Below are positions 42,649 through 51,324 of a stretch of 64,000 bases of DNA, piece by piece. The DNA comes from Castellaniella hirudinis (GTDB lineage: Bacteria; Pseudomonadota; Gammaproteobacteria; Burkholderiales; Burkholderiaceae_B), in NCBI RefSeq assembly GCF_042651965.1, contig NZ_JBHSDY010000010.1, positions 1 to 64,000 of the forward strand, given 5' to 3'. The notes under the pieces were generated by a model that saw only the letters and a list, made by a program, of their open reading frames with translations, did not search any database and was not told the DNA's origin. How positions within the stretch are numbered: position 1 is the first letter of the stretch; each line of letters starts with the position of its first letter. Position numbers and translations under genes: made by a program.

Positions 42649-44361
42649 ATGTCCACCCTTACCACTGAAGCCGCCCTGGGCGGCGAAAGCTTTGCCGATC
42701 TGTTTGCCGCCAGCATCAAAGATCAGAACATGCGCTCCGGCGAGGTCATCTCCGCCGAAGTCGTGCGCGTCGACCACAATTTCGTCGTGGTCAATGCCGG
42801 CCTCAAGTCCGAAGCCTACATCCCCCTGGAAGAATTCCTGAACGACCAGGGCGACCTGGAAGTGGAAGACGGCGACTTCGTTTCCGTCGCCATCGATTCC
42901 CTGGAAAACGGCTACGGCGACACCATCCTGTCGCGTGACCGCGCCAAGCGCCTGTCGGCCTGGCTGCAACTGGAACAGGCCCTGGAATCCGGCGAACTGG
43001 TCAACGGCACCATCACCGGCAAGGTCAAGGGCGGCCTGACGGTCATGACCAACGGCATCCGCGCCTTCCTGCCGGGCTCGCTGGTCGACCTGCGTCCCGT
43101 CAAGGACACCACGCCGTACGAAGGCAAGACCCTCGAATTCAAGGTCATCAAGCTCGACCGCAAGCGCAACAACGTCGTGCTGTCGCGCCGCGCCGTGCTC
43201 GAAGCCAGCATGGGTGAAGAGCGCGAAAAGCTGCTCGAAACGCTGCACGAAGGCGCCATCGTCAAGGGTATCGTCAAGAACATCACCGACTACGGTGCGT
43301 TCGTGGACCTGGGCGGCATCGACGGCCTGCTGCACATCACCGACATGGCCTGGCGCCGTGTCCGCCACCCGTCCGAAGTGCTGCAGGTGGGTCAGGAAAT
43401 CGAAGCCAAGGTCCTCAAGTTCGACCAGGAAAAGTCCCGCGTTTCGCTGGGCGTCAAGCAACTGGGCGAAGATCCCTGGATCGGCCTGGGCCGCCGCTAC
43501 CCGCAAAGCACCCGCCTGTTCGGCAAGGTCACCAACCTGACCGACTACGGTGCGTTCGTTGAAGTCGAAGCCGGTATCGAAGGTCTGGTGCACGTCTCCG
43601 AAATGGACTGGACCAACAAGAACGTCGATCCGCGCAAGGTCGTGACCCTGGGCGAAGAAGTCGAAGTCATGGTCCTGGAAATCGACGAAGACCGTCGCCG
43701 CATCTCGCTGGGCATGAAGCAGTGCCGCCCGAATCCCTGGGAAGATTTCGCCTCGAACTTCAAGCGTGGCGACAAGGTCCACGGCGCCATCAAGTCGATC
43801 ACCGACTTCGGCGTGTTCGTCGGCCTGCCCGGCGGCATCGACGGCCTGGTGCACCTGTCCGACATCTCCTGGTCCGAGACCGGCGAAGAAGCCGTGCGCA
43901 ACTTCAAGAAGGGCGACGAGATCGACGCCGTGGTGCTGGGCATCGACACCGACAAGGAGCGCATCTCCCTGGGCGTCAAGCAGCTCGAAGGCGATCCGTT
44001 CAACAACTTCGTGGCCACCTACGACAAGGGCGCCGTCCTGTCGGGCACCGTGAAGTCCGTCGAACCCAAGGGCGCCGTCGTGACGCTGTCCGTGGACGTC
44101 GAAGGCTACCTGCGCGCCTCGGAAATCTCCGCCGGCCGCGTCGAGGACGCCACGACGGTTCTGCACGCCGGCGACCAGGTCGAAACCATGATCATCAACA
44201 TCGACCGCAAGGCGCGTTCGATCCAATTGTCGATCAAGGCTCGCGACAACGCCGAAACGGCTGAAACCATCCAGCGCATGACCGAAGCCAGCGCCTCCTC
44301 GGGCACCACCAACCTGGGCGCCCTGCTGAAGGCCAAGCTCGACCAGCAGCGCGACGAGTAA
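42649..44361 (+). CDS. rpsA: 30S ribosomal protein S1
   Basis: A 570-residue protein with six S1/OB-fold RNA-binding repeats; four are easy to see from KGIVKNITDYGAFVDLGGIDGLLHITDM, FGKVTNLTDYGAFVEVEAGIEGLVHVSEM, HGAIKSITDFGVFVGLPGGIDGLVHLSDI and SGTVKSVEPKGAVVTLSVDVEGYLRASEI. Binds mRNA upstream of start codons on the 30S subunit. The chosen start MSTLTTEAALGGESFADLF matches relatives. The length equals the usual betaproteobacterial form. The TAA shares its last base with the ATG of ihfB. Confidence 0.97.
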   Translation: MSTLTTEAALGGESFADLFAASIKDQNMRSGEVISAEVVRVDHNFVVVNAGLKSEAYIPLEEFLNDQGDLEVEDGDFVSVAIDSLENGYGDTILSRDRAKRLSAWLQLEQALESGELVNGTITGKVKGGLTVMTNGIRAFLPGSLVDLRPVKDTTPYEGKTLEFKVIKLDRKRNNVVLSRRAVLEASMGEEREKLLETLHEGAIVKGIVKNITDYGAFVDLGGIDGLLHITDMAWRRVRHPSEVLQVGQEIEAKVLKFDQEKSRVSLGVKQLGEDPWIGLGRRYPQSTRLFGKVTNLTDYGAFVEVEAGIEGLVHVSEMDWTNKNVDPRKVVTLGEEVEVMVLEIDEDRRRISLGMKQCRPNPWEDFASNFKRGDKVHGAIKSITDFGVFVGLPGGIDGLVHLSDISWSETGEEAVRNFKKGDEIDAVVLGIDTDKERISLGVKQLEGDPFNNFVATYDKGAVLSGTVKSVEPKGAVVTLSVDVEGYLRASEISAGRVEDATTVLHAGDQVETMIINIDRKARSIQLSIKARDNAETAETIQRMTEASASSGTTNLGALLKAKLDQQRDE

Positions 44362-44714
44362 TGCCTGGCCTGACCAAGTCCGAACTCATCGCCGTGTTGG
44401 CGGGCCGCTATCCGCAGTTGGCGGCCCGTGACATGGACTTTGCGGTCAAGACGGTCCTGGACGCGATGGCCGATGCGCTGGCCCAAGGCCAGCGCATCGA
44501 AATCCGCGGCTTCGGCAGCTTTTCCCTCTCGCGGCGTCAGCCGCGTGTGGGCCGCAATCCGAAATCCGGTGAAAAAGTGCACGTGCCGGCCAAGCTGGTG
44601 CCGCACTTCAAACCCGGCAAGGAACTGCGTGAACGCGTGGACCAGGGTCCCGACGGCGGCGACGCCGACGAACCCGCCACCGTCGCCGATCTGTACCAGG
44701 CCCGCATGATGTAA
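44361..44714 (+). CDS. ihfB: Integration host factor subunit beta
   Basis: A 117-residue HU/IHF protein that bends DNA as a heterodimer with IhfA. TKSELIAVLAGRYPQLAARD is the N-terminal helix pair, and IEIRGFGSFSLSRRQPRVGRNPKSGEKVHVPAK is the beta-arm with the intercalating Pro in GRNP. The C-terminal tail beyond residue 95 (DQGPDGGDADEPATV) is longer than in E. coli and acidic. Shares one base with the rpsA stop, so the two are translationally coupled. Confidence 0.96.
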   Translation: MPGLTKSELIAVLAGRYPQLAARDMDFAVKTVLDAMADALAQGQRIEIRGFGSFSLSRRQPRVGRNPKSGEKVHVPAKLVPHFKPGKELRERVDQGPDGGDADEPATVADLYQARMM

Positions 44715-44746
44715 TGCAGGCCGTGCCGCGCCATCGCGGCCGAACG

Positions 44747-44787
44747 ACGGGCGGCGCTTCGCAAGAGGCGCCGCCCGTTTTCCTTTG
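44747..44787 (+). terminator. Rho-independent terminator after ihfB
   Basis: ACGGGCGGCGC and GCGCCGCCCGT form a perfect 11-bp stem with a ten-base loop (44747-44778), followed by TTTTCCTTT. It separates rpsA-ihfB from the lapA group. Confidence 0.85.
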
Positions 44788-44793
44788 ACCGCC

Positions 44794-44897
44794 GGGATGA
44801 GTCAGGACACGGAATAGTCCCCTGCGGACTATTTCGAGCCTGACGAATCCGAGCAGCGTACTCGCTGCGAGGTGGGCGGCCTGCGCAGCGTGGGGGC
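44794..44897 (+). repeat. Structured intergenic element, copy A (before lapA)
   Basis: A 104-base segment nearly colinear with copy C at 56912-57020. Nested helices: GGAT/ATCC, then GA/GA, then GTCAGG/CCTGAC, then AATAGTCC/GGACTATT with a CCTGC loop; a second hairpin GCAGCG-TACT-CGCTGC follows and the element ends GCGCAGCGTGGGGGC. Differences from copy C fall in base-paired pairs. It lies 44 bases before lapA; TACAAT (44907-44912) just after it may be the lapA -10. Confidence 0.75.
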
Positions 44898-44940
44898 TCT
44901 TTCCTTTACAATGGATAGGTTATCCCGAGGAGCTTGTCGC

Positions 44941-45264
44941 ATGCGCTACCTGGTCTGGATTCTGCGGTTGGTGATCTTTATCATCGTGCTGCTTTTCGCC
45001 CTGAAAAACACCGCACCGGTGGATGTCGGCCTGTTCGCCGACCATGTGTTCAGCCAGGTGCCGCTGATCGTCGTGATGCTGGCGGCCTTCGTCCTGGGGG
45101 TGGCCTTCGGCCTGCTCATGGCGGCCACGGGCATGTTGCGCCGCCGCCGCGAGATCAACCGCCTGCGCCGCGAACTTGCCCGCGCCCAGGATGCCCTGGA
45201 TCATCCCCAGGCCGCGTCCGCCCCGGTGATCCCCGAAACCGTCGCGCCGCTGGCGCCCCTGTAG
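44941..45264 (+). CDS. lapA: Lipopolysaccharide assembly protein LapA
   Basis: A 107-residue inner-membrane protein (DUF1049) with two helices, residues 3-23 (LVWILRLVIFIIVLLFAL) and 40-65, separated by KNTAPVDVGLFADHVFSQ, then a cytoplasmic coiled-coil tail RRRREINRLRRELARAQDAL. It works with LapB to control LPS synthesis by tuning LpxC proteolysis. CGAGGAG (44926-44932) is the ribosome site. 16 bases before lapB. Confidence 0.93.
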   Translation: MRYLVWILRLVIFIIVLLFALKNTAPVDVGLFADHVFSQVPLIVVMLAAFVLGVAFGLLMAATGMLRRRREINRLRRELARAQDALDHPQAASAPVIPETVAPLAPL

Positions 45265-45280
45265 ATTCCGGGGGCGGGTC

Positions 45281-46519
45281 GTGGATTTCGAGCCCTGGTG
45301 GCTGATCATCGTTCCGGTGCTGTTCGGCCTGGGCTGGCTGGCGGCGCGTTTTGACTTCCGCCAGATGCTGTCGGAAACCCGGGCGCTGCCCGATTCCTAC
45401 TTCAAAGGCCTGAACTTCCTGCTCAACGAGCAGCCCGACCGCGCCATCGACGCCTTCGTCGAGGTCGCCAAGCTCGATCCGGAAACCACCGAACTGCATT
45501 TCGCCCTGGGCAGCCTGTTCCGCCGCCGAGGCGAGATCGAACGCGCCATCCGCGTGCACCAGAGCCTGCTCTCGCGCGGGGATCTGCCGCTGCCGGACCG
45601 CGAAAACGCCCAGTTGGCCCTGGCCCAGGACTTTCTCAAGGCCGGCATGCTGGACCGCGCCGAGCAGGGCTTCCTGGCGGTGCTGCAGACCCGCCACGTG
45701 CTGGAAGCCTTGCGCGCCCTGGTCCGCATCCACGAATCCGAGCACGACTGGGGCAAGGCCATCGACGCAGTCCAGCAGTTGCGCGGCCGCACCGACGAAC
45801 CCGTTCCGCAACTGGCGCACTACCACTGCGAGCGCGCCCAGGCGCTGATGGAATCCAAGACGCCGGACTTCGACGCCGCCGCCCAGGCCCTGGATGCGGC
45901 CGAGAACGCTGCGCGCCAGAACGGCGCCACCCCGGCCTCCGAGACCCGCGTGCGCATGCTGCGCGCCCGCTGGGCGGCCCTGCGCGGCGACCTGGAATCC
46001 CAGCGCGCCCAGCTCCAGGACGTGCTGACCACGGCGCCCGAATTCTCCGGCCTGGTCGCCCAGCCGCTGCTGGATTGCCACGCCGCCCTGGGGCGCGCCG
46101 CCGAAGGCCTGTCGCTGCTGCGCGACCAGTATGTGCGCTTGCCGACGCTCGATCTGTTCAACGTGATCTTCCGCGCCTTGCGCGCCTCGGAAGGCGCCGT
46201 CCCGGCCTGGGCCTTCGCCCGCCAGGCGCTGCGCGCCCATCCCTCGCTGCTGGGCCTGGATCGCCTGCTCGAAGTCGAACTGGCCCAAGGGGCCTCGGGC
46301 CCGGAGGCTGCCCAGGGCGGCGAGGCGATGCCGGACCAATCCCTGGTGCCGGGGGCCGATCTGGGCCTGCTGCGCAGCATGATCCACAAACACACCCAGC
46401 GCCTGGACCGCTATGCCTGCGAGCACTGCGGTTTCGAGGCGCGCCGCTACTACTGGCAATGCCCGGGCTGCAATACCTGGGAAACCTACCGGCCCCGCCG
46501 CCTGGAGGAAATTCGATGA
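45281..46519 (+). CDS. lapB: Lipopolysaccharide assembly protein LapB (YciM)
   Basis: A 412-residue protein anchored by one N-terminal helix (WWLIIVPVLFGLGWLA), followed by TPR repeats (about residues 35-345; for example FLLNEQPDRAIDAFVEVAKL and LHFALGSLFRRRGEIERAI) and a C-terminal rubredoxin-type metal knuckle C-E-H-C ... CPGC in CEHCGFEARRYYWQCPGCNTW. All four cysteines are present. LapB directs LpxC to FtsH. GTG start. Its TGA overlaps the next ATG. Confidence 0.95.
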   Translation: MDFEPWWLIIVPVLFGLGWLAARFDFRQMLSETRALPDSYFKGLNFLLNEQPDRAIDAFVEVAKLDPETTELHFALGSLFRRRGEIERAIRVHQSLLSRGDLPLPDRENAQLALAQDFLKAGMLDRAEQGFLAVLQTRHVLEALRALVRIHESEHDWGKAIDAVQQLRGRTDEPVPQLAHYHCERAQALMESKTPDFDAAAQALDAAENAARQNGATPASETRVRMLRARWAALRGDLESQRAQLQDVLTTAPEFSGLVAQPLLDCHAALGRAAEGLSLLRDQYVRLPTLDLFNVIFRALRASEGAVPAWAFARQALRAHPSLLGLDRLLEVELAQGASGPEAAQGGEAMPDQSLVPGADLGLLRSMIHKHTQRLDRYACEHCGFEARRYYWQCPGCNTWETYRPRRLEEIR

Positions 46520-47451
46520 CGTCATTTCCGGCCCGGGCGGCGGCTGCCGCCCGGATCCTCGTTGCCGGCGACATCATGCTGGACCGCTACTGGTTCGGCG
46601 AAGTCGACCGCATCTCGCCCGAGGCGCCCGTCCCCGTGGTGCGGGTCGCCCGCCGGGAAGACCGCCTGGGCGGGGCGGCGAACGTGGCCCGCAACATCGT
46701 CGCCCTGGGCGCCCAGGTGGGGCTGCTGGGCGTGATCGGCGCCGACGAGGCGGGTGTCCGCGTGCGCGCCATGACGCGCGAGGCCGGTGTGCGCGACCAT
46801 CTGGTCGAGGACCCCGACGGGATGGATACGACGCTGAAGATGCGCGTGCTGGGGCGCCAGCAGCAACTGCTGCGGGTCGATTTCGAGCAAGGCCCGGGCG
46901 CGGGCGCGCTGGATGCGCTGGACGCCGGCCTGACGGACATCCTGGCGGATTACGATCTGCTGGTGCTGTCGGATTACGCCAAGGGCGCCTTGTCCCGGGT
47001 CGAATCCATGATCCGGGCGGCGCGCGCACGCGGCATTCCGGTGCTGGTCGACCCCAAGGGCCATCGCTATCCGCGCTACCAGGGCGCCACCCTGGTCACG
47101 CCCAACCGCAGTGAAATGCAGGACGCCGTCGGCCGCTGGGATTCCGAAGACGACCTGACGCGCCGCGCCCAGGTGCTGCGCCAGGAGCTCGATCTCGAGG
47201 CCCTGCTGATCACCCGTTCCGAACAGGGCATGACCCTGTATACCGCCCAGGGCCGCCAGCACGTGGACGCCCAGGCGCACGAAGTCTTCGACGTGTCCGG
47301 CGCAGGCGACACCGTGCTGGCCACGCTGGCCGTCGCCCGGGCCGCCGGCCTGGACTGGTTCGAGTCCATGGCGTGGGCCAACCGCGCCGGCGGCATCGTC
47401 GTCGGCAAGCTGGGCACCTCCATCGTCACCGCAGAGGAATTGACATCATGA
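46516..47451 (+). CDS. rfaE1: D-glycero-beta-D-manno-heptose-7-phosphate kinase (HldA/RfaE1)
   Basis: A 311-residue PfkB/ribokinase-type kinase that phosphorylates heptose 7-phosphate at C1 for the LPS inner core. GDIMLDRYWFGEVDRISPEAPVPVV is diagnostic, GGAANVARNI is the first PfkB signature and FDVSGAGDTVLATLA holds the catalytic Asp. It contains only the kinase; the adenylyltransferase that is fused to it in E. coli HldE must be encoded elsewhere. Four-base overlaps with lapB and hldD. Confidence 0.94.
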   Translation: MTSFPARAAAAARILVAGDIMLDRYWFGEVDRISPEAPVPVVRVARREDRLGGAANVARNIVALGAQVGLLGVIGADEAGVRVRAMTREAGVRDHLVEDPDGMDTTLKMRVLGRQQQLLRVDFEQGPGAGALDALDAGLTDILADYDLLVLSDYAKGALSRVESMIRAARARGIPVLVDPKGHRYPRYQGATLVTPNRSEMQDAVGRWDSEDDLTRRAQVLRQELDLEALLITRSEQGMTLYTAQGRQHVDAQAHEVFDVSGAGDTVLATLAVARAAGLDWFESMAWANRAGGIVVGKLGTSIVTAEELTS

Positions 47452-48452
47452 TCGTGGTCACCGGCGCGGCCGGCTTCATCGGCAGCAACCTGGTCCGCGG
47501 CCTGAACGCGCGCGGCGTCACCGACATCCTGGCGGTCGACGACCTGACCGACGGCGACAAGTTCCGCAATCTGATCGATCTGGACATCGCCGACTACCAG
47601 CACAAGGACGAGTTCCGCCGCCGCGTCCTGGCGGGCGAACTGCCGCGTCCCGATGCCGTGTTCCATCAGGGCGCCTGCTCGGACACGACCGAGCGCGACG
47701 GCCGTTTCATGATGGACAACAATTACCGCGTCACGCTGGAATTGTTCGAATACTGCCAGGCCCGCGAAGTCCCCTTCATCTACGCCTCGTCGGCCGCCGT
47801 GTACGGGGCGGGTCCGAATTACGTCGAGGCCCCGGCCTGCGAATCGCCGCTGAACGTCTACGGTTATTCCAAGCTGCTGTTCGACCAGGTGCTGCGCCGG
47901 CGCATGGACCGCCTGACGGCCCAGGTGGTGGGCCTGCGCTATTTCAACGTCTACGGTCCGCGCGAACAGCACAAGGGCCGCATGGCCTCGGTCGCCTTCC
48001 ACAACATGAACCAGTATGCGAGCGAAGGCCACGTGCGGCTGTTCGGCGGCTGGGACGGTTATCCGGACGGCGGCCAGCAGCGCGATTTCATCTTCATCGA
48101 TGACGTGGTCAAGGTCAATCTGCATTTCCTGGATCACCCGGAAGTCTCCGGCATCTTCAATTGCGGCACCGGGCGCGCCCAGCCCTTCAACGACGTGGCC
48201 CAGACCGTGGTCAACAGCCTGCGCGTGCACCAGGGGCAACTGGCCCTGTCGCTGCCGGAACTGGCCGCGGGCGGGCATCTGCGCTACATCCCGTTCCCGG
48301 ACGACCTGAAAGGCCGCTATCAAAGCCATACCCAGGCCGACCTGAGCCAGTTGCGCGCCGCCGGCTACACGGGCGTGTTCAGCGACGTGCAGACGGGGGT
48401 GAACGCCTACGTCAACCGGCTGCTGGAATCCGGAAAACTGACGGTCGATTGA
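47448..48452 (+). CDS. hldD: ADP-L-glycero-D-manno-heptose 6-epimerase
   Basis: A 334-residue extended SDR epimerase, last step of ADP-heptose synthesis. NADP motif VVTGAAGFIGSNLV, the catalytic YGYSK Tyr-Lys with SSAAVYG Ser region, and HldD-specific blocks HQGACSDTTERDGRFMMDNNY and RYFNVYGPREQHKGRMASVA are present. Start overlaps the rfaE1 stop. Last gene of lapA-lapB-rfaE1-hldD. Confidence 0.96.
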   Translation: MIVVTGAAGFIGSNLVRGLNARGVTDILAVDDLTDGDKFRNLIDLDIADYQHKDEFRRRVLAGELPRPDAVFHQGACSDTTERDGRFMMDNNYRVTLELFEYCQAREVPFIYASSAAVYGAGPNYVEAPACESPLNVYGYSKLLFDQVLRRRMDRLTAQVVGLRYFNVYGPREQHKGRMASVAFHNMNQYASEGHVRLFGGWDGYPDGGQQRDFIFIDDVVKVNLHFLDHPEVSGIFNCGTGRAQPFNDVAQTVVNSLRVHQGQLALSLPELAAGGHLRYIPFPDDLKGRYQSHTQADLSQLRAAGYTGVFSDVQTGVNAYVNRLLESGKLTVD

Positions 48453-48546
48453 GACTTTCCCGGACGGACATTCCGGATCAAGACCCCCTCCATTTCCGGC
48501 CCGCCCGGGGCATCATGGCCAGACCCTCACACCACAGGAGTCGGTC

Positions 48547-49050
48547 ATGAATCCCTTTCTGCACGAAACGGCCGGTCGGCCGCCCGCCGTACCGTCCGGC
48601 GTCGCCCCCCGCTGCGTTGCCGCATCCCGCGCGCCGCTCCGGGGGCCTGCCTCACGGGCCGGGCGGCGGTCTACGCGGCATCTGTCGCACCTGCTGACGG
48701 CGGCCGGCATCGCCGCCCTGACCTGGGCCGGCGCGGTGGGCGCCGTGGACTTGAATACGGCCACTCTGGATCAGTTGCGGGGCATCCGCGGCATCGGTCC
48801 CAAGACCGCCCAGGTCATCCTCGACGAGCGCGAGCGGGGCGGGCGCTATCTGTCGTTCACCGACCTGTCGGACCGGGTGCGCGGCATCGGTCCGCGCCGG
48901 GCCCAGTCCCTGCAGTCGGCGGGCCTGACCATCGACGGCGGCGGGACGCGCGTGTCGGGGCAGGGGGCCGAGGCGCGGGCCGTCGCAGGTGCGGCCGGCG
49001 CCGGCAACCCGGCCACGCCGGTCAAGCCTGCGGCCGCTGCGCGGCGCTGA
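48547..49050 (+). CDS. ComEA-like helix-hairpin-helix protein
   Basis: A 167-residue protein with a long basic N-terminus, one hydrophobic segment (HLLTAAGIAALTWAGAVGAV, about residues 48-66) that can act as a signal or anchor, then a double helix-hairpin-helix domain: LNTATLDQLRGIRGIGPKTAQVILDERERGG and LSDRVRGIGPRRAQSLQ. The tail is Ala/Gly-rich. ComEA-type proteins bind incoming DNA in the periplasm during transformation; whether this one does is not certain. CAGGAG before the ATG. Confidence 0.85.
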   Translation: MNPFLHETAGRPPAVPSGVAPRCVAASRAPLRGPASRAGRRSTRHLSHLLTAAGIAALTWAGAVGAVDLNTATLDQLRGIRGIGPKTAQVILDERERGGRYLSFTDLSDRVRGIGPRRAQSLQSAGLTIDGGGTRVSGQGAEARAVAGAAGAGNPATPVKPAAAARR

Positions 49051-49158
49051 GCGCACGGCCGGGCGCGCGACGCCACCCGATATGCCGTCTTTTCATAAGC
49101 ATATTCCGGCCCGGAAACGCGCCGGGACCGGCGGGTGGGCGGGTGTATGATTTCGTCC

Positions 49159-50064
49159 ATGAAAACCTACCCCACCATCGAAGACATCATCGGTTCCACG
49201 CCTCTGGTGCGCTTGCAACGCCTGCCGGGCGATGTCGGCGCGGCGCGCGGCAACGTGATCCTGGCCAAGCTCGAAGGCAACAACCCGGCGGGTTCCGTCA
49301 AGGACCGTGCGGCGTTCAGCATGATCCGCCAGGCCGAGGCGCGCGGCGACATCCGTCCCGGCGACACCTTGATCGAGGCGACCAGCGGCAACACCGGGAT
49401 CGCCCTGGCCATGGCGGCCGCCGTGCGCGGCTACCGCATGATCCTGATCATGCCGGACAATTCGACCCAGGAACGCTGCGCCGCAATGACGGCCTACGGG
49501 GCCGAACTCATCCTGACGCCTGCCCAGGGCGGGGGCATGGAATACGCCCGCGACCTGGCGCTGCAGATGCAATCCGAAGGCAAGGGCAAGGTCCTGGACC
49601 AGTTTTCCAACGCCGACAATCCCCGCGCCCATTACGAAACCACCGGTCCGGAAATCTGGGAGCAGACCGGGGGCGGGGTCACGCACTTCGTCAGCGCCAT
49701 GGGCACGACCGGCACCATCATGGGGGTGGGAGCGTACCTGCGCGAACGCAATCCGGCCGTGCGCATCATCGGCGCCCAGCCGGCCGAAGGCGCCCACATC
49801 CCCGGCATCCGCAAGTGGCCGGAAGCCTACCAGCCCAGCATCTACGATCCGGCCGCCATCGACGCCTTCGAGCCCATCACCCAGGATCAGGCGGAAACCA
49901 TGGCCCGGCGCCTGGCCGCCGAAGAAGGCATCTTCGGCGGGATTTCCTCGGCCGGCGCGGCCGTGGCCGCACTGCGCGTCGCCGCCACGGTGCGCGACGC
50001 CACCATCGTCTTCATCGTCTGCGACCGGGGCGACCGCTACCTGTCGTCCGGGGTGTTCAACTGA
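49159..50064 (+). CDS. cysM: Cysteine synthase B
   Basis: A 301-residue PLP enzyme that makes cysteine (or S-sulfocysteine from thiosulfate) with O-acetylserine. The PLP lysine is in NNPAGSVKDRAAFSMI, the pyridoxal phosphate loop is TSGNTGIALAMAAA, and the sequence tracks E. coli CysM closely (IPGIRKWPEAYQPSIYD, ICDRGDRYLSSGVF), not CysK. Alternative ATG at 49147. Convergent with mltB, 56 bases apart, with no clear terminator between. Confidence 0.95.
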   Translation: MKTYPTIEDIIGSTPLVRLQRLPGDVGAARGNVILAKLEGNNPAGSVKDRAAFSMIRQAEARGDIRPGDTLIEATSGNTGIALAMAAAVRGYRMILIMPDNSTQERCAAMTAYGAELILTPAQGGGMEYARDLALQMQSEGKGKVLDQFSNADNPRAHYETTGPEIWEQTGGGVTHFVSAMGTTGTIMGVGAYLRERNPAVRIIGAQPAEGAHIPGIRKWPEAYQPSIYDPAAIDAFEPITQDQAETMARRLAAEEGIFGGISSAGAAVAALRVAATVRDATIVFIVCDRGDRYLSSGVFN

Positions 50065-50120
50065 TTGATTCACTGATCGGCTGCCGGACTTCGATACTCC
50101 CGTCATAGAGAGGCCGGGCG

Positions 50121-51314
50121 CTAGTTGCCCGGTCGGTCCAGCCGATTCGGATCCCCATAGCCGATCCGGTCGGCGATCTCGTGCGCCAGGTCGGCCACCG
50201 ACGCCGCATAGAAATAGCTGCGGTTGTACTGGGTGATGGCAAAGAAATTGGGCGTGGCGGTGCGCACATCGTGGGTGTTGCGGATTTCGTCGCGCAGGTC
50301 GATCACCCCCAGCGGCTGGGCCTGCCAGGCGGACCCGCCGCCTGCCAGGGCCTGGGCGCCGGCCGCCTTGAGCGCCGCCCAGTCGCTTTCCGGTTTCAAG
50401 CTGTCCTGGGCCAGCCGCGCGGCGCCGGCGGGCAGCGACACGGGCGCGAAGACCGGCACGTCGCGCACCCAGCCGTGGGCCTGCAGGAACGCCGCCACCG
50501 AGGCGATGGCGTCATCGGTATTGTTCAGCAGGTCGATGCGGCCGTCGCCGTCACCGTCCACCGCATAGCGCATCAGGCTGCCCGGCATGAACTGCGGCAG
50601 CCCCATGGCGCCCGCGAACGAGCCCTCCACGATCCGCGCGTCCAGCGCGCCCCGGTGGTCCAGCACGATCAGGTCGGCGAGTTGCTCGCGGAACATCGCC
50701 TGGCGTTCCGGCCGGTTCGGGTCGGGATAACGGAATCCCAGCGTGGTCAGCGTGTCCAGCACCCGGTGATCGCCGGTGTAGCGGCCATAGACGGTTTCGA
50801 TGCCGATGATGGCGACGATGATCGAGGGCGGCACGCCGGTGCGGGCGCTGGCCCGGTCGATCGCCGCCCGGTGTTCCTGCCAGAACGACGTGCCCGCGCG
50901 GATGCGGATCGGATCGACGTGGCGCTGACGGTAGCTGGTCCAGGCGCGGCGGATGCGGCCCGTGCGCGTGGGCGGCGTCATCAGCCGCGCGGCGGTCGCG
51001 TTGTAGTGCGCCTCGGCCAGCAGGGCCTCGACGCCGCCCAGGGGCAGGGCGTAGGTCCGGGCGGTCTCCCGGGCGAACGCCTGGACTTCGGGCAGCAGCT
51101 TGCCATCGGCGCCGAGGAAATCTCCCCGGGTTTGCACGGGTTTGCCGGGGTTGGGTGTTCTGCTAGAATTAATACGATTGTTTGAAACGATTGTTTGATT
51201 TGTCGTCTCTGACAGGGAAGCGGCGGGTGGTTTGGAACCGCTGTGGCTGCTGGCGCAGCCGGATATAAAAAGCGACGCTACGGCAACTTGCAAAATACGG
51301 GTTGGTCTGAACAT
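50121..51314 (-). CDS. mltB: Lytic murein transglycosylase B
   Basis: A 397-residue outer-membrane lipoprotein that cleaves peptidoglycan glycan strands. Signal with lipobox ISGC, lipidated C20. After a Ser/Thr/Asn-rich linker the catalytic domain shows IIGIETVYGRYTGDHRVLDTLTTLGF with catalytic E173, and GSFAGAMGLPQFMPGSLMRYAVDGDGDG. AAGGG lies seven bases before the ATG on the minus strand. The start is only ten bases from the divergent histone-deacetylase-like gene, so its promoter (TAATAT, complement of 51338-51343) would lie inside that gene. Confidence 0.94.
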   Translation of the reverse strand: MFRPTRILQVAVASLFISGCASSHSGSKPPAASLSETTNQTIVSNNRINSSRTPNPGKPVQTRGDFLGADGKLLPEVQAFARETARTYALPLGGVEALLAEAHYNATAARLMTPPTRTGRIRRAWTSYRQRHVDPIRIRAGTSFWQEHRAAIDRASARTGVPPSIIVAIIGIETVYGRYTGDHRVLDTLTTLGFRYPDPNRPERQAMFREQLADLIVLDHRGALDARIVEGSFAGAMGLPQFMPGSLMRYAVDGDGDGRIDLLNNTDDAIASVAAFLQAHGWVRDVPVFAPVSLPAGAARLAQDSLKPESDWAALKAAGAQALAGGGSAWQAQPLGVIDLRDEIRNTHDVRTATPNFFAITQYNRSYFYAASVADLAHEIADRIGYGDPNRLDRPGN

Positions 51315-51324
51315 AATCGCCCTT
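51288..51324 (+). promoter_or_regulatory. Promoter of the histone-deacetylase-like gene, possibly leaderless
   Basis: TTGCAA (51288-51293) and CATAAT (51312-51317) are spaced 18 bases. The predicted transcription start, about seven bases after the -10, falls on or next to the ATG at 51325, and no ribosome-binding sequence precedes that ATG. The -10 overlaps the start codon of mltB on the other strand. Confidence 0.5.

Noticed and set aside
44794..44860. Hammerhead ribozyme: GGATGAG-[stem]-CGAATCC looks like the GATGAG...CGAA core
   Set aside because: The essential C3-U4 of CUGAUGA is replaced by GG in both copies, so the C3-G8 pair cannot form, and GGAT pairs with ATCC instead. The likeness is probably accidental, although the helices themselves are real.
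50112..50132. Hairpin CCGGGC-GCTAGTT-GCCCGG as terminator between cysM and mltB
   Set aside because: The stem is short, contains the mltB stop codon and has no T-run on either side.
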